Source: Methylophilaceae bacterium
GTDB taxonomy: Bacteria > Pseudomonadota > Gammaproteobacteria > Burkholderiales > Methylophilaceae
Length of the DNA stretch: 12,595 nucleotides
Direction: 5' to 3'
NCBI GenBank assembly: GCA_025362115.1
Contig: JANYIK010000147.1
Coordinates: forward strand, 1 to 12,595
Part shown: positions 1 through 6,838 of the stretch, piece after piece
Numbering within the stretch: the stretch's first letter is position 1
How the letters are laid out: every line of letters starts with the position of its first letter
Position numbers and translations under genes: made by a program
Notes under the pieces: generated by a model
Seen by the model: the letters and a program-made list of their open reading frames with translations, nothing else
What the model was told of the DNA's origin: nothing
The model's database searches: none

Positions 1-1118
1 CCGAGACTTGGCCCCCAGAAATCAATGGCGTGGCGATGACTTTATCGCGTTTGACACATGGTTTGAGCGAGAGGAATTGGCAAGTCACTTTAGTCCGCCC
101 ACAACAACAATCTCGTGAAATCGTAGATACCCATCAACACCTGCTAGTACCCGGTTTACCCATCCCCGGCTACGCTGGCTTGCGCTTTGGCCTACCCATG
201 AGACGCATGCTGTTTAAGCGATGGTCAGCGCAACGTCCTGATGTTGTCCACATCGCCACGCAAGGGCCGTTGGGTTGGGCAGCGATGAAGGTCGCGAAGC
301 GCTTGAGTTTGCCCGTCACCACTAGCTTCCACACCAATTTCCATCGTTATTGCGGACATTATGGCTTAAAGCTGATTAGTCAATCGGTGGCTCGATACTT
401 ACGTAAATTCCACAACCAAGCCACATGCACCATGACCCCCAACGAACCGTTGTCACAAAGTTTGCGCCAAGACGGTTATCAAAATGTGTTCACCGTCGGA
501 CGTGGCATTGATACGGCCTTGTTTAACCCAGAACGCCGTAGCGATGCGCTACGTGCAGAATGGCAGGCTAACGACATGGTAGCGATTTACGTTGGTCGTA
601 TCGCTGCTGAAAAAAATCTGCAAGGCGTGGTGGATGCATTTGTCCGCGTTCAGGCGGTACGCCCTAACACTAAGATGGTGTGGGTGGGAGACGGGCCACA
701 ACTCAGAAATATGCGCGAGCAATATCCGCAACATATTTTTGTCGGCGCCAAACGTGGTGAGGAACTCGCAACATATTACGCCTCGGCCGACATCTTTCTG
801 TTCCCCAGCCTGACTGAAACCTTCGGCAATGTTGTGTTGGAAGCGATGAGCAGTGGACTTGCCGTAGTGGCTTACAGATATGCTGCGGCAGAAAGCTATA
901 TCCAGCATGGCGAAAGCGGTTTGCTGGCGAAATTTGGCGATGTGGCGGATTTCAACGCGCAAGCCACGCAAATCGCCAGCCAGCCAGAACGCATGCAAGC
1001 CATGCGCTTGGCCGCTCGCAGTGCGATTGAAAGCGTGCCTTGGGATGAAGTCTGCGACCAATTTGAAACACTTATACGCTTGGCTGCGAAAGGAGAGCCG
1101 CTATGTCTCCCCGCATGA
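1..1118 (+). CDS. GT4-type glycosyltransferase, 5' end outside window
   Basis: Glycosyltransferase of the GT-B fold, GT4 family, which transfers a sugar from a nucleotide-sugar donor; the acceptor is probably a lipid. The reading frame is open to the left edge (first full codon at base 3), and residues ETWPPEINGVAMTL there match the usual GT4 N-terminal 'T-x-P-x-xNGV' segment, so the GTG at 30 is internal and only a few residues are missing. In 371 visible residues I see SFHTNFH (about 109-115), the donor-site GRIAAEKN (198-205) and the E-x7-E motif TETFGNVVLE with Glu272 and Glu280. Its stop overlaps the start of the PAP2 gene, which implies translational coupling. The overall pattern resembles the SqdX/MgtA-like lipid glycosyltransferases, but sugar and acceptor cannot be read from sequence. 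Family call is secure; specificity is inference. Confidence 0.9.
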   Translation, partial: ETWPPEINGVAMTLSRLTHGLSERNWQVTLVRPQQQSREIVDTHQHLLVPGLPIPGYAGLRFGLPMRRMLFKRWSAQRPDVVHIATQGPLGWAAMKVAKRLSLPVTTSFHTNFHRYCGHYGLKLISQSVARYLRKFHNQATCTMTPNEPLSQSLRQDGYQNVFTVGRGIDTALFNPERRSDALRAEWQANDMVAIYVGRIAAEKNLQGVVDAFVRVQAVRPNTKMVWVGDGPQLRNMREQYPQHIFVGAKRGEELATYYASADIFLFPSLTETFGNVVLEAMSSGLAVVAYRYAAAESYIQHGESGLLAKFGDVADFNAQATQIASQPERMQAMRLAARSAIESVPWDEVCDQFETLIRLAAKGEPLCLPA

Positions 1119-1636
1119 GCCTGGTGCTACATCGCTTGCACGACATAGACGAAAACTGGTGTCTGCGCTTTAACCGCACCAGCCACCACACTTGGGTGCG
1201 GGCATCATTTTATCTAATCTCACGCTTGGGTGACGGCGTTTTCTGGTACATGCTGATGGCAGGAATCCTTGTTACACAAGGCACAGCAGGCATCACGCCA
1301 GTGTTGCACATGCTATTGGCAGGACTGTTTGGTACGCTAGTCTACAAAAGCATCAAAGGCAAGGCACTGCGCCCCAGGCCTTATCAAGTCCATCAAGCCA
1401 TCACCATGGCTAGCGCACCTTTGGATCACTTCAGCTTTCCCTCTGGCCATTCCCTGCACGCGGTAGTTTTCACCTTGGTGGCACTCGCCTATTTTCCAGC
1501 GCTGGTTTGGCTGTTGGTGCCACTCACCATTTTGATAGCTATATCGCGACCAGTACTGGGGCTGCACTATCCTAGCGACGTGTTGGCTGGAGCTCTCATA
1601 GGTGCTGTTATTGCTGAAATCTCCTTACTTTTATAA
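1103..1636 (+). CDS. PAP2-family membrane phosphatase
   Basis: Small integral membrane phosphatase of the PAP2 (type 2 phosphatidic acid phosphatase) superfamily, 177 aa, acting on lipid phosphates or on undecaprenyl pyrophosphate. All three active-site motifs are present: K-x6-RP (Lys85, Arg92-Pro93), PSGH (113-116) and SR-x5-H-x3-D (Ser148-Arg149, His155, Asp159). Hydrophobic stretches at roughly 47-58, 65-81, 119-147 and 160-177 fit a multi-pass protein, and the chain ends in the last membrane segment. The ATG at 1103 is chosen because AAGGAGAG at 1090-1096 sits at good distance; a second ATG at 1115 overlaps the upstream TGA but is too far from that site. It overlaps the glycosyltransferase gene by 16 bases. 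In this setting, dephosphorylation of phosphatidic acid to diacylglycerol is a reasonable guess; a BacA-like or PgpB-like role is the alternative. Confidence 0.88.
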   Translation: MSPRMSLVLHRLHDIDENWCLRFNRTSHHTWVRASFYLISRLGDGVFWYMLMAGILVTQGTAGITPVLHMLLAGLFGTLVYKSIKGKALRPRPYQVHQAITMASAPLDHFSFPSGHSLHAVVFTLVALAYFPALVWLLVPLTILIAISRPVLGLHYPSDVLAGALIGAVIAEISLLL

Positions 1637-1646
1637 AGGTGCATCA

Positions 1647-2471
1647 ATGAAAGTCCGCTCAATTTTTCTTTCCGACATACACCTGGGCACGCGCGGCTGT
1701 CAGGCCGAGTCACTACTGGATTTCCTCAAAGTACATGAAAGCGAAAACTTGTTTCTGGTGGGCGATATTATTGACTTCTGGGCGATGAGCCGTAGCGTGC
1801 AATGGTCACGCCTACATAACACCGTGGTACAGAAGATACTGAGACGAGCAAGACACGGAGAAAAGGTGATATTTATCCCCGGCAACCACGACGAAAACCT
1901 CCGCGAATACGACGGCACCACCTTTGGTGACATCCTGGTAGCCAACGAATGGACGCACATCACCGCTGACGGTAAAAAATTGCTACTCATCCACGGCGAC
2001 GAGTTTGATCAAGTGACGCGCCATCACCGCTGGGTGGCGGTGCTCGGCGATGTGGCCTACGATTTTCTGGTGCGCGCCAATACTTGGCTGTCATGGATAC
2101 GCCGCACCCTGCGCCGACAAGGCTACTGGTCGCTGGCGGGTTACGCCAAGCGCAAAGTCAAATCTGCGGTCAATTTTATCTATGACTTTGAGGATTCCGT
2201 GATTCACGCCGCGCGTGAACGCGGCATGGATGGCGTGGTTTGTGGGCACATCCACAGTGCCATCATCCGCGATGCAGAAGGTCTGCTGTATATTAACTGC
2301 GGCGACTGGGTGGATAGTTGTACCGCCATCGTCGAGCATATAGATGGTCGCCTGGAGCTTATCGAGTGGCGCAACAGTATTGTATCTACAGAAGATCAGC
2401 CCGCAGAGAGCATGTCGGAAATCATGGGCGGAATGGATCCTGTTATCGCCCGACAACAAGCGGTTCATTAA
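1647..2471 (+). CDS. Calcineurin-like phosphoesterase, PlcP/LpxH2-type
   Basis: Metal-dependent phosphoesterase of 274 aa. Metal-ligand motifs appear in order: SDIHLG (Asp10, His12), GDIIDFW (Asp40), GNHDE (Asn80, His81), IHGDEFD (His116) and CGHIHSA (His201, His203). The family is often labelled UDP-2,3-diacylglucosamine diphosphatase (LpxH-like). However, the length, the SDIHLGTRGCQAE opening, the WSL..AK.KVK.AVN.I.DFE block (161-182) and the NCGDWV.SCTA block (217-227) look, from memory, more like PlcP, the phosphate-starvation phospholipase C of rhizobia that releases diacylglycerol from phospholipids. The ATG at 1647 is preferred because AAAGGTG (1635-1641) precedes it; an in-frame GTG at 1602 would add 15 poor residues inside the PAP2 gene. 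It starts 10 bases after the PAP2 stop, so one transcript is likely. No signal peptide; presumably cytoplasmic or membrane-associated. Fold is certain; substrate is inference. Confidence 0.85.
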   Translation: MKVRSIFLSDIHLGTRGCQAESLLDFLKVHESENLFLVGDIIDFWAMSRSVQWSRLHNTVVQKILRRARHGEKVIFIPGNHDENLREYDGTTFGDILVANEWTHITADGKKLLLIHGDEFDQVTRHHRWVAVLGDVAYDFLVRANTWLSWIRRTLRRQGYWSLAGYAKRKVKSAVNFIYDFEDSVIHAARERGMDGVVCGHIHSAIIRDAEGLLYINCGDWVDSCTAIVEHIDGRLELIEWRNSIVSTEDQPAESMSEIMGGMDPVIARQQAVH

Positions 2472-2504
2472 GCAAACCCTGAAATTCTACTAATCTCGGA
2501 AGGT

Positions 2505-2513
2505 TGTTATACT
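2505..2513 (+). promoter_or_regulatory. Candidate extended -10 promoter for dgkA
   Basis: TGTTATACT fits the extended -10 form (TG, one base, then TATACT against TATAAT, 5 of 6). It lies about 40 bases before the dgkA start, in the only sizeable gap of the + strand lipid cluster. The bases 17 upstream are a poor -35, as is common with extended -10 promoters. It suggests that dgkA and the next glycosyltransferase can be transcribed apart from the three genes before them. Confidence 0.45.
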
Positions 2514-2553
2514 TTCGCTCGTCCAAATTGAAATTCACCATGAGCCTCTGACT

Positions 2554-2931
2554 ATGGAAAGTCCCTATAAAGGTAAAACCGGTATCCGGCGCTTAATCAA
2601 CGCATTTGGTTACTCCTGCGCCGGACTGAAAACCGCCTACAAGAACGAAGATGCCTTCCGCCAAGAAGTGATATTAGCCGCCGTGTTGATACCGATCGCG
2701 ATTTATCTGGATGTCGGCACTATAGAACGCATCTTGATGATAGGTAGTGTGCTATTACTCATCATTGTGGAGTTACTAAATTCAGCCGTAGAAGCCACAG
2801 TTGATCGCATTTCACTCGACCATCACAAGCTTGCTGCACGCGCCAAAGATATAGGCAGCGCCGCAGTACTGATGAGCCTAGTCAACTTGCTCGTGGTGTG
2901 GGGCTTGATCATTCTGCAAAAATTCATGTAA
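2554..2931 (+). CDS. dgkA: Diacylglycerol kinase
   Basis: Small trimeric inner-membrane kinase that phosphorylates diacylglycerol to phosphatidic acid with ATP. At 125 aa it matches the usual DgkA length (about 120). The family signature is complete: NEDAFRQE (31-38), ELLNSAVEATVDR (73-85, holding the catalytic Glu and metal-site residues) and RAKDIGSAAV (96-105). Three membrane helices fit at about 39-52, 58-75 and 101-121. The ATG at 2554 is the natural start; an ATG at 2540 runs into a stop after three codons. No strong ribosome binding site is visible. In most Gram-negatives DgkA recycles diacylglycerol made when membrane-derived oligosaccharides are head-grouped. Placed next to a PlcP-like esterase and two glycosyltransferases, it would instead compete for, or recover, the diacylglycerol pool of this cluster. 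Confidence 0.95.
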   Translation: MESPYKGKTGIRRLINAFGYSCAGLKTAYKNEDAFRQEVILAAVLIPIAIYLDVGTIERILMIGSVLLLIIVELLNSAVEATVDRISLDHHKLAARAKDIGSAAVLMSLVNLLVVWGLIILQKFM

Positions 2932-2984
2932 CTGTCACATTCCGCCCATATCATCCTTTCCATCCTTGTGCAGTGGGTTGATAG

Positions 2985-4148
2985 ATGCGGATTTTGATGG
3001 TTTCAGATGTGTACTTCCCGCGTATCAACGGCGTTTCCACTTCTATCCAAACCTTCCGCCGCGAGCTACGCGCCCTTGGCCACACCGTTCATCTGATTGC
3101 CCCTGATTACCACGCGCCCAGCGACGACGAAAGCGACATCCTGCGCGTACCCGCACGTACCGTACCACGCGATCCAGAAGACCGTTTTATGCGCTTTAAC
3201 TGGGTAATGGAACATCTGGGTAAATTACGGTCCGAGTTCTACGACATCATCCATATTCAAACTCCTTTTGTAGCACATTATCTGGGCTTGAAACTCGGTC
3301 GCAATATGCGAATACCCTGTGTGGAAACCTACCACACGTTTTTTGAAGAATATCTTTATCACTACGTCCCATTTCTGCCCAAAAGCTTGATGAAAATGGC
3401 GGCGCGCAACTTTTCGCGCCATCAGGGCAACAGCTTGAATGGCATGGTGATTCCCTCGCAACCTATGCTGGATGCGTTGCGCGAATACGGTGTCACCAGT
3501 CACGCCGAGGTCATTCCCACCGGACTAGAGCCGGAAAGCTTTGTGCCGGGCGACAAAGCTGCTTTCAGAAAACGCTACAACATCCCATTAGATCAACCCA
3601 TGATGCTGTTTGTGGGGCGTGTGGCACATGAAAAAAATATAGGATTTTTGCTAGATGTGGTGGAACAAGTCAGAAAAACCTTACCCAATGCGCTATTAGT
3701 AATCGCAGGGGAAGGGCCAGCCAGAAATGGCTTAGAGAAAGAAGTCGCCACCCGTCATTTAAGCGGTAACGTGACATTTTTAGGCTATCTGGATAGGCGT
3801 ACTGAGCTCAATCATTGCTATGCCTCTGCCGATGTTTTTGTGTTTGCGTCACGTACCGAAACCCAAGGCCTAGTACTGCTAGAGGCGATGGCACAAAGCG
3901 TACCGGTAGTCGCGCTGGCAGAAATGGGGACCAAAGACGTGCTGCGCGAGGGTGAAGGAGTGAGAATTGCACAAAACAATAGTATCGATTTTGCCAGTAA
4001 AGTCGCCAGCTTGTTAACAGATGAGCACGCCAGACAAGAACTAGGAGCAAAAGGCAAGCAGTACGCTCATACTTGGTCGGCTAATAGCCTGGCGTTGCGG
4101 CTGGCAGTATTTTATGAATCAACTATCAGCCAATACGATAGGCGCTGA
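2985..4148 (+). CDS. GT4 glycosyltransferase, diacylglycerol glycosyltransferase-like
   Basis: Complete 387 aa GT-B fold enzyme. The N-terminal acceptor domain has SDVYFPRINGVSTSI (7-21) and ETYHTFFEEYLYHY (114-127); the C-terminal donor domain has FVGRVAHEKN (209-218), AGEGPARNGL (241-250) and the E-x7-E motif TETQGLVLLE (Glu292, Glu300). The NGVSTSI opening and the YHT..E.YLHY block are the pattern I associate with 1,2-diacylglycerol 3-glucosyltransferases (alpha-monoglucosyldiacylglycerol synthases) and relatives such as SqdX. No signal peptide or clear membrane helix is seen, so it is likely a peripheral inner-membrane enzyme on the cytoplasmic face. It starts 53 bases after dgkA and was probably co-transcribed with it; the site before ATG (GTGGG) is weak. 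Its last 30 bases overlap the end of the convergent EAL gene. Family secure; lipid acceptor probable; sugar unknown. Confidence 0.9.
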   Translation: MRILMVSDVYFPRINGVSTSIQTFRRELRALGHTVHLIAPDYHAPSDDESDILRVPARTVPRDPEDRFMRFNWVMEHLGKLRSEFYDIIHIQTPFVAHYLGLKLGRNMRIPCVETYHTFFEEYLYHYVPFLPKSLMKMAARNFSRHQGNSLNGMVIPSQPMLDALREYGVTSHAEVIPTGLEPESFVPGDKAAFRKRYNIPLDQPMMLFVGRVAHEKNIGFLLDVVEQVRKTLPNALLVIAGEGPARNGLEKEVATRHLSGNVTFLGYLDRRTELNHCYASADVFVFASRTETQGLVLLEAMAQSVPVVALAEMGTKDVLREGEGVRIAQNNSIDFASKVASLLTDEHARQELGAKGKQYAHTWSANSLALRLAVFYESTISQYDRR

Positions 4149-5954
4149 TGCCGCTAACGCTTCTGCTGATCTACGTTCAACAAACAAGCTGTTCCCGGGT
4201 ATTTTTTTGGCCAACTTCTTGGCCACCGCCGCTATCGCAGAAACCTCGTGATAAGACTGGAAGTGTTCTGCCTCTACCATGACCGCGCCAATCGAGATAC
4301 TGAACATGGAATGGAATACTTTTTCTCCCTGTCGGTTTTCTGTCTGGATACCACCCTGATCTCTATGTTCTTGACGATAAAATAAGGGGGCGATTTCAGC
4401 AAACTTTGCTAATAGTTCCTTGCAGCGGCTCTCCCAGTCAGCGCTTTGGTAAAGCAAAATAAAATCGTCACCACCGATATGCCCGAGAAAATCCAGTTCT
4501 GGATCACACATATTTTTCAGCAAATTACCTGTCATCTGGATAACCTCATCCCCTTTCTGGTAACCATACACATCATTGAACGCCTTGAAATTATCCAGAT
4601 CGAAATAACAGGCCACAAACGGCAACGAGTTATCCAGCAAATTATCAATATGCTCGTTGAGGGGCACGTTACCTGGTAACAGAGTGAGTGGGTTAGCATA
4701 GCGCGCGGCATCAATTTGCATACGCGTCACCAGTCTCAATAGATCGTGTCCACTGGCCATACCCAAATACTTGCCGGTGTCGGTAATGACGAAGCCTATG
4801 GAAAGATGGTGCGGTTCACTTTGCAAAATCAACTCACTCAACTCATGCAACCCCACTGTTTTATCCACCACCAGAGGTGAGGTATCCATGAATAACTGGC
4901 AAGAGCGCTTGCCGTACAACTCCCGACGATACGGCCGCGCAAATCGGTCTACCATGGCATGACGACCAATAAGGCCTATGGGATGCCCATTCACCACCAC
5001 CGGAATAGAATACAGTGCCGGATTGTCTTCAAATCTTTCGTAGACCTCGTCATTGTGATGATCTGGAGTGACGAAAGCCACTTCCTGTACCAGCTTCTCC
5101 ACCGTCACTGTTGATTTGCGCGCCTGTCTTAATAGTGAGTTTGCCCCCAGTACCGTGTAAACCTCTGGCGGAATCACCCAACTCAAGTGCGGGTTAGGTT
5201 TGGCAATGTGATAGCCCTGACCAAAAGCAATGCCTATATCACGCACCGCTATCAATTCACCTTCGTTTTCTATGCCCTCGGCAATGACCAAAGCGCCAGC
5301 TTTACGTGCGATTTCTTGGATGGAGCGAACAAATTGTAGTTTTACAGGGTCGAGGTTGATGCCCTGAATAAAGTGCATATCAATTTTGACATAGTCTGGA
5401 TGCAACTCTGACCATAAACGCAGACCGGAAAACCCCTCGCCCAAGTCATCAATGGCGATTTCAAAACCCAAGCTACGATAATGAATCACCGCCTCGCGCA
5501 ATTGCTGATAATCTACGGTGGGTGCGTTTTCTGTGATTTCGATGATGATTTGCTCTGACTGTAGGCCAAGGCGCCGAATTTCATCTACAGTGTCGTTACT
5601 ATGGATAACATGGCGCAGCAGAACGTCAGGACTCACATTCAAGAAAAGCTTACCTTGCCCGCCCATTTTAGAGAACGCTTCCAGCAAAGTTTTGCGGCAC
5701 AGGTACTCCATCTCATCCACCACATCACACGCACGCGCCATCTTGAACAAGGTGGGCGGCGCATGCAACAGGCTGCTGGAAGGACCACGGATCAAGCCCT
5801 CGTAACCAATAATTTCTGCGGTGTGCATGGAAATGATGGGCTGGAACAAAGTGCCCAGGTTGGGGCCGCGCAGTATCTCTAAGATTTCAGCGCAATGCGG
5901 CTGCGCTTCTAGATTGGCAACACCATCTGCGGCCAATATTGATGGCATATTCAT
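4119..5954 (-). CDS. EAL-CBS-GGDEF cyclic-di-GMP signalling protein
   Basis: Soluble 611 aa protein of cyclic-di-GMP turnover. The N-terminal EAL domain (about 28-265) keeps the phosphodiesterase residues: Glu52 in YEGLIRG, Asn106, IEITEN (Glu139), DD at 169-170, YVKID (Lys190), AEGIE (Glu226) and GQG (245-247). A paired CBS-like region follows (about 285-410), a place for nucleotide sensing. The C-terminal GGDEF domain (about 430-595) has FDLDNFKAFND (451-461) but reads GGDDF (494-498) at the active site, and the inhibitory RxxD site is PELD (485-488), so feedback inhibition is probably lost. I start it at 5954, where GGAG at 5963-5966 on this strand precedes ATG; an ATG at 5987 lacks such a site and overlaps a likely -10. 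It lies 112 bases after pstB on the same strand and may be co-expressed with the phosphate uptake genes. Net activity is probably hydrolysis of c-di-GMP. Confidence 0.88.
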   Translation of the reverse strand: MNMPSILAADGVANLEAQPHCAEILEILRGPNLGTLFQPIISMHTAEIIGYEGLIRGPSSSLLHAPPTLFKMARACDVVDEMEYLCRKTLLEAFSKMGGQGKLFLNVSPDVLLRHVIHSNDTVDEIRRLGLQSEQIIIEITENAPTVDYQQLREAVIHYRSLGFEIAIDDLGEGFSGLRLWSELHPDYVKIDMHFIQGINLDPVKLQFVRSIQEIARKAGALVIAEGIENEGELIAVRDIGIAFGQGYHIAKPNPHLSWVIPPEVYTVLGANSLLRQARKSTVTVEKLVQEVAFVTPDHHNDEVYERFEDNPALYSIPVVVNGHPIGLIGRHAMVDRFARPYRRELYGKRSCQLFMDTSPLVVDKTVGLHELSELILQSEPHHLSIGFVITDTGKYLGMASGHDLLRLVTRMQIDAARYANPLTLLPGNVPLNEHIDNLLDNSLPFVACYFDLDNFKAFNDVYGYQKGDEVIQMTGNLLKNMCDPELDFLGHIGGDDFILLYQSADWESRCKELLAKFAEIAPLFYRQEHRDQGGIQTENRQGEKVFHSMFSISIGAVMVEAEHFQSYHEVSAIAAVAKKLAKKIPGNSLFVERRSAEALAASAPIVLADS

Positions 5955-5985
5955 CTGTAGTTCTCCATCCTGAAAACAGAGAACC

Positions 5986-6019
5986 ATAATGACGAATTAA
6001 TGTGACGGGATAATGACCT
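5986..6019 (-). promoter_or_regulatory. Possible Pho-box promoter before the EAL gene
   Basis: On the minus strand AGGTCAT-TATC-CCGTCAC (6002-6019) resembles the PhoB box of two CTGTCAT half-sites four bases apart: 11 of 14 half-site bases agree, but the A/T spacer is poor. Exactly 10 bases on lies CATTAT (5986-5991), a fair -10, which is the spacing of PhoB-activated promoters. A third GTCA follows 13 bases after the second. Weak by itself; the setting behind pstB makes it worth testing. Confidence 0.35.
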
Positions 6020-6066
6020 AAGACTACTTGGAAATATTCCAGCCTCAAGCAGTTAGGGAGAAAGAA

Positions 6067-6828
6067 TCAACCAAACTTACCAGTGATATAGTCCTCAGTC
6101 TCGCGGCGGCTGGGTTTGGTGAACATCATGTCGGTGTCGCCAAACTCTATCAACTCGCCCAGATACATATAGGCCGTGTAGTCCGATACGCGGGCGGCTT
6201 GCTGCATGTTGTGAGTCACAATAACAGTGGTGTAGTCCACTTTCAGCTCGTGGATCAACTCTTCTACCTTAGCGGTGGAGATAGGATCTAGGGCTGAACA
6301 TGGTTCGTCTAGCAGCAGCACCTCTGGCTTCACCGCAATGCCGCGGGCGATGCACAGTCGTTGCTGTTGACCACCCGACAAACTGGCACCATTCTGCCCT
6401 AATTTATCTTTCACTTCATTCCACAATGCGGCTTTTTGCAGTGCCCATTCCACACGGTCATCCATTTCCGTTTTCGAGAGTTTCTCGTAGAGCTTTACCC
6501 CAAATGCCACATTGTCGTAGATGGACATCGGAAACGGTGTGGGTTTCTGGAACACCATACCCACCTTGGCACGTAGCATGTTCAAATCTTCTTTTTTATC
6601 CAGCACATTACGGCCATCCATCATGACTTGGCCTTCGACACGCATGTTGGGGTACAAGTCATACATGCGGTTAAAGATGCGCAACAATGTAGACTTGCCA
6701 CAGCCGGATGGGCCGATAAAGGCGGTAACCTTCTTACCCGGCACTTTCAGATTCACGTCTTTAATGGCGTGAAATTTACCGTAGTAAAAATTCAGCTTGT
6801 TAACGTCTATTTTGATATCGTTATCCAT
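6067..6828 (-). CDS. pstB: Phosphate ABC transporter ATP-binding protein
   Basis: ATPase subunit of the PstSCAB high-affinity phosphate importer; it binds the membrane subunits PstA and PstC on the cytoplasmic side. At 253 aa it has the usual PstB length. Motifs in order: Walker A GPSGCGKST (39-47), Q-loop FQKPTPFP (93-100), ABC signature LSGGQQQR (150-157), Walker B LLLDEP (171-176) and the H-loop THN (205-207). The two PstB hallmarks, KPTPFPMSIYDN and the DYT..MYLGELIE region, are both present. The frame extends upstream to 6897, but ATG 6828 is chosen because AAGGGA (6835-6840 on this strand) precedes it and the protein then starts as PstB proteins do. It begins 10 bases after the pstA stop. 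In E. coli phoU follows pstB; here the next gene is the EAL protein. Confidence 0.97.
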   Translation of the reverse strand: MDNDIKIDVNKLNFYYGKFHAIKDVNLKVPGKKVTAFIGPSGCGKSTLLRIFNRMYDLYPNMRVEGQVMMDGRNVLDKKEDLNMLRAKVGMVFQKPTPFPMSIYDNVAFGVKLYEKLSKTEMDDRVEWALQKAALWNEVKDKLGQNGASLSGGQQQRLCIARGIAVKPEVLLLDEPCSALDPISTAKVEELIHELKVDYTTVIVTHNMQQAARVSDYTAYMYLGELIEFGDTDMMFTKPSRRETEDYITGKFG

Positions 6829-6838
6829 CGTGATTCCC

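Noticed and set aside
549..1061. 170-codon open frame on the minus strand within the first glycosyltransferase gene
   Set aside because: It lies wholly opposite strong GT4 coding sequence, has no recognisable domain and is best explained as a shadow of codon bias.
1602..1646. GTG start at 1602 for the phosphoesterase
   Set aside because: It would add 15 residues unlike the family, lies inside the PAP2 gene and has no ribosome binding site, whereas ATG 1647 has one.
2932..2949. CTGTCAC-ATTC-CGCCCAT before the second glycosyltransferase as a Pho box
   Set aside because: The first half-site is good, but the second matches only 4 of 7, the spacer is poor and no -10 lies 10 bases downstream. It is worth including in a PhoB binding screen but is not supported as a site.
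6029..6041. TGGAAATATTCCA near-palindrome after pstB as a terminator
   Set aside because: The arms are only five bases, A/T-rich, and no T run follows.
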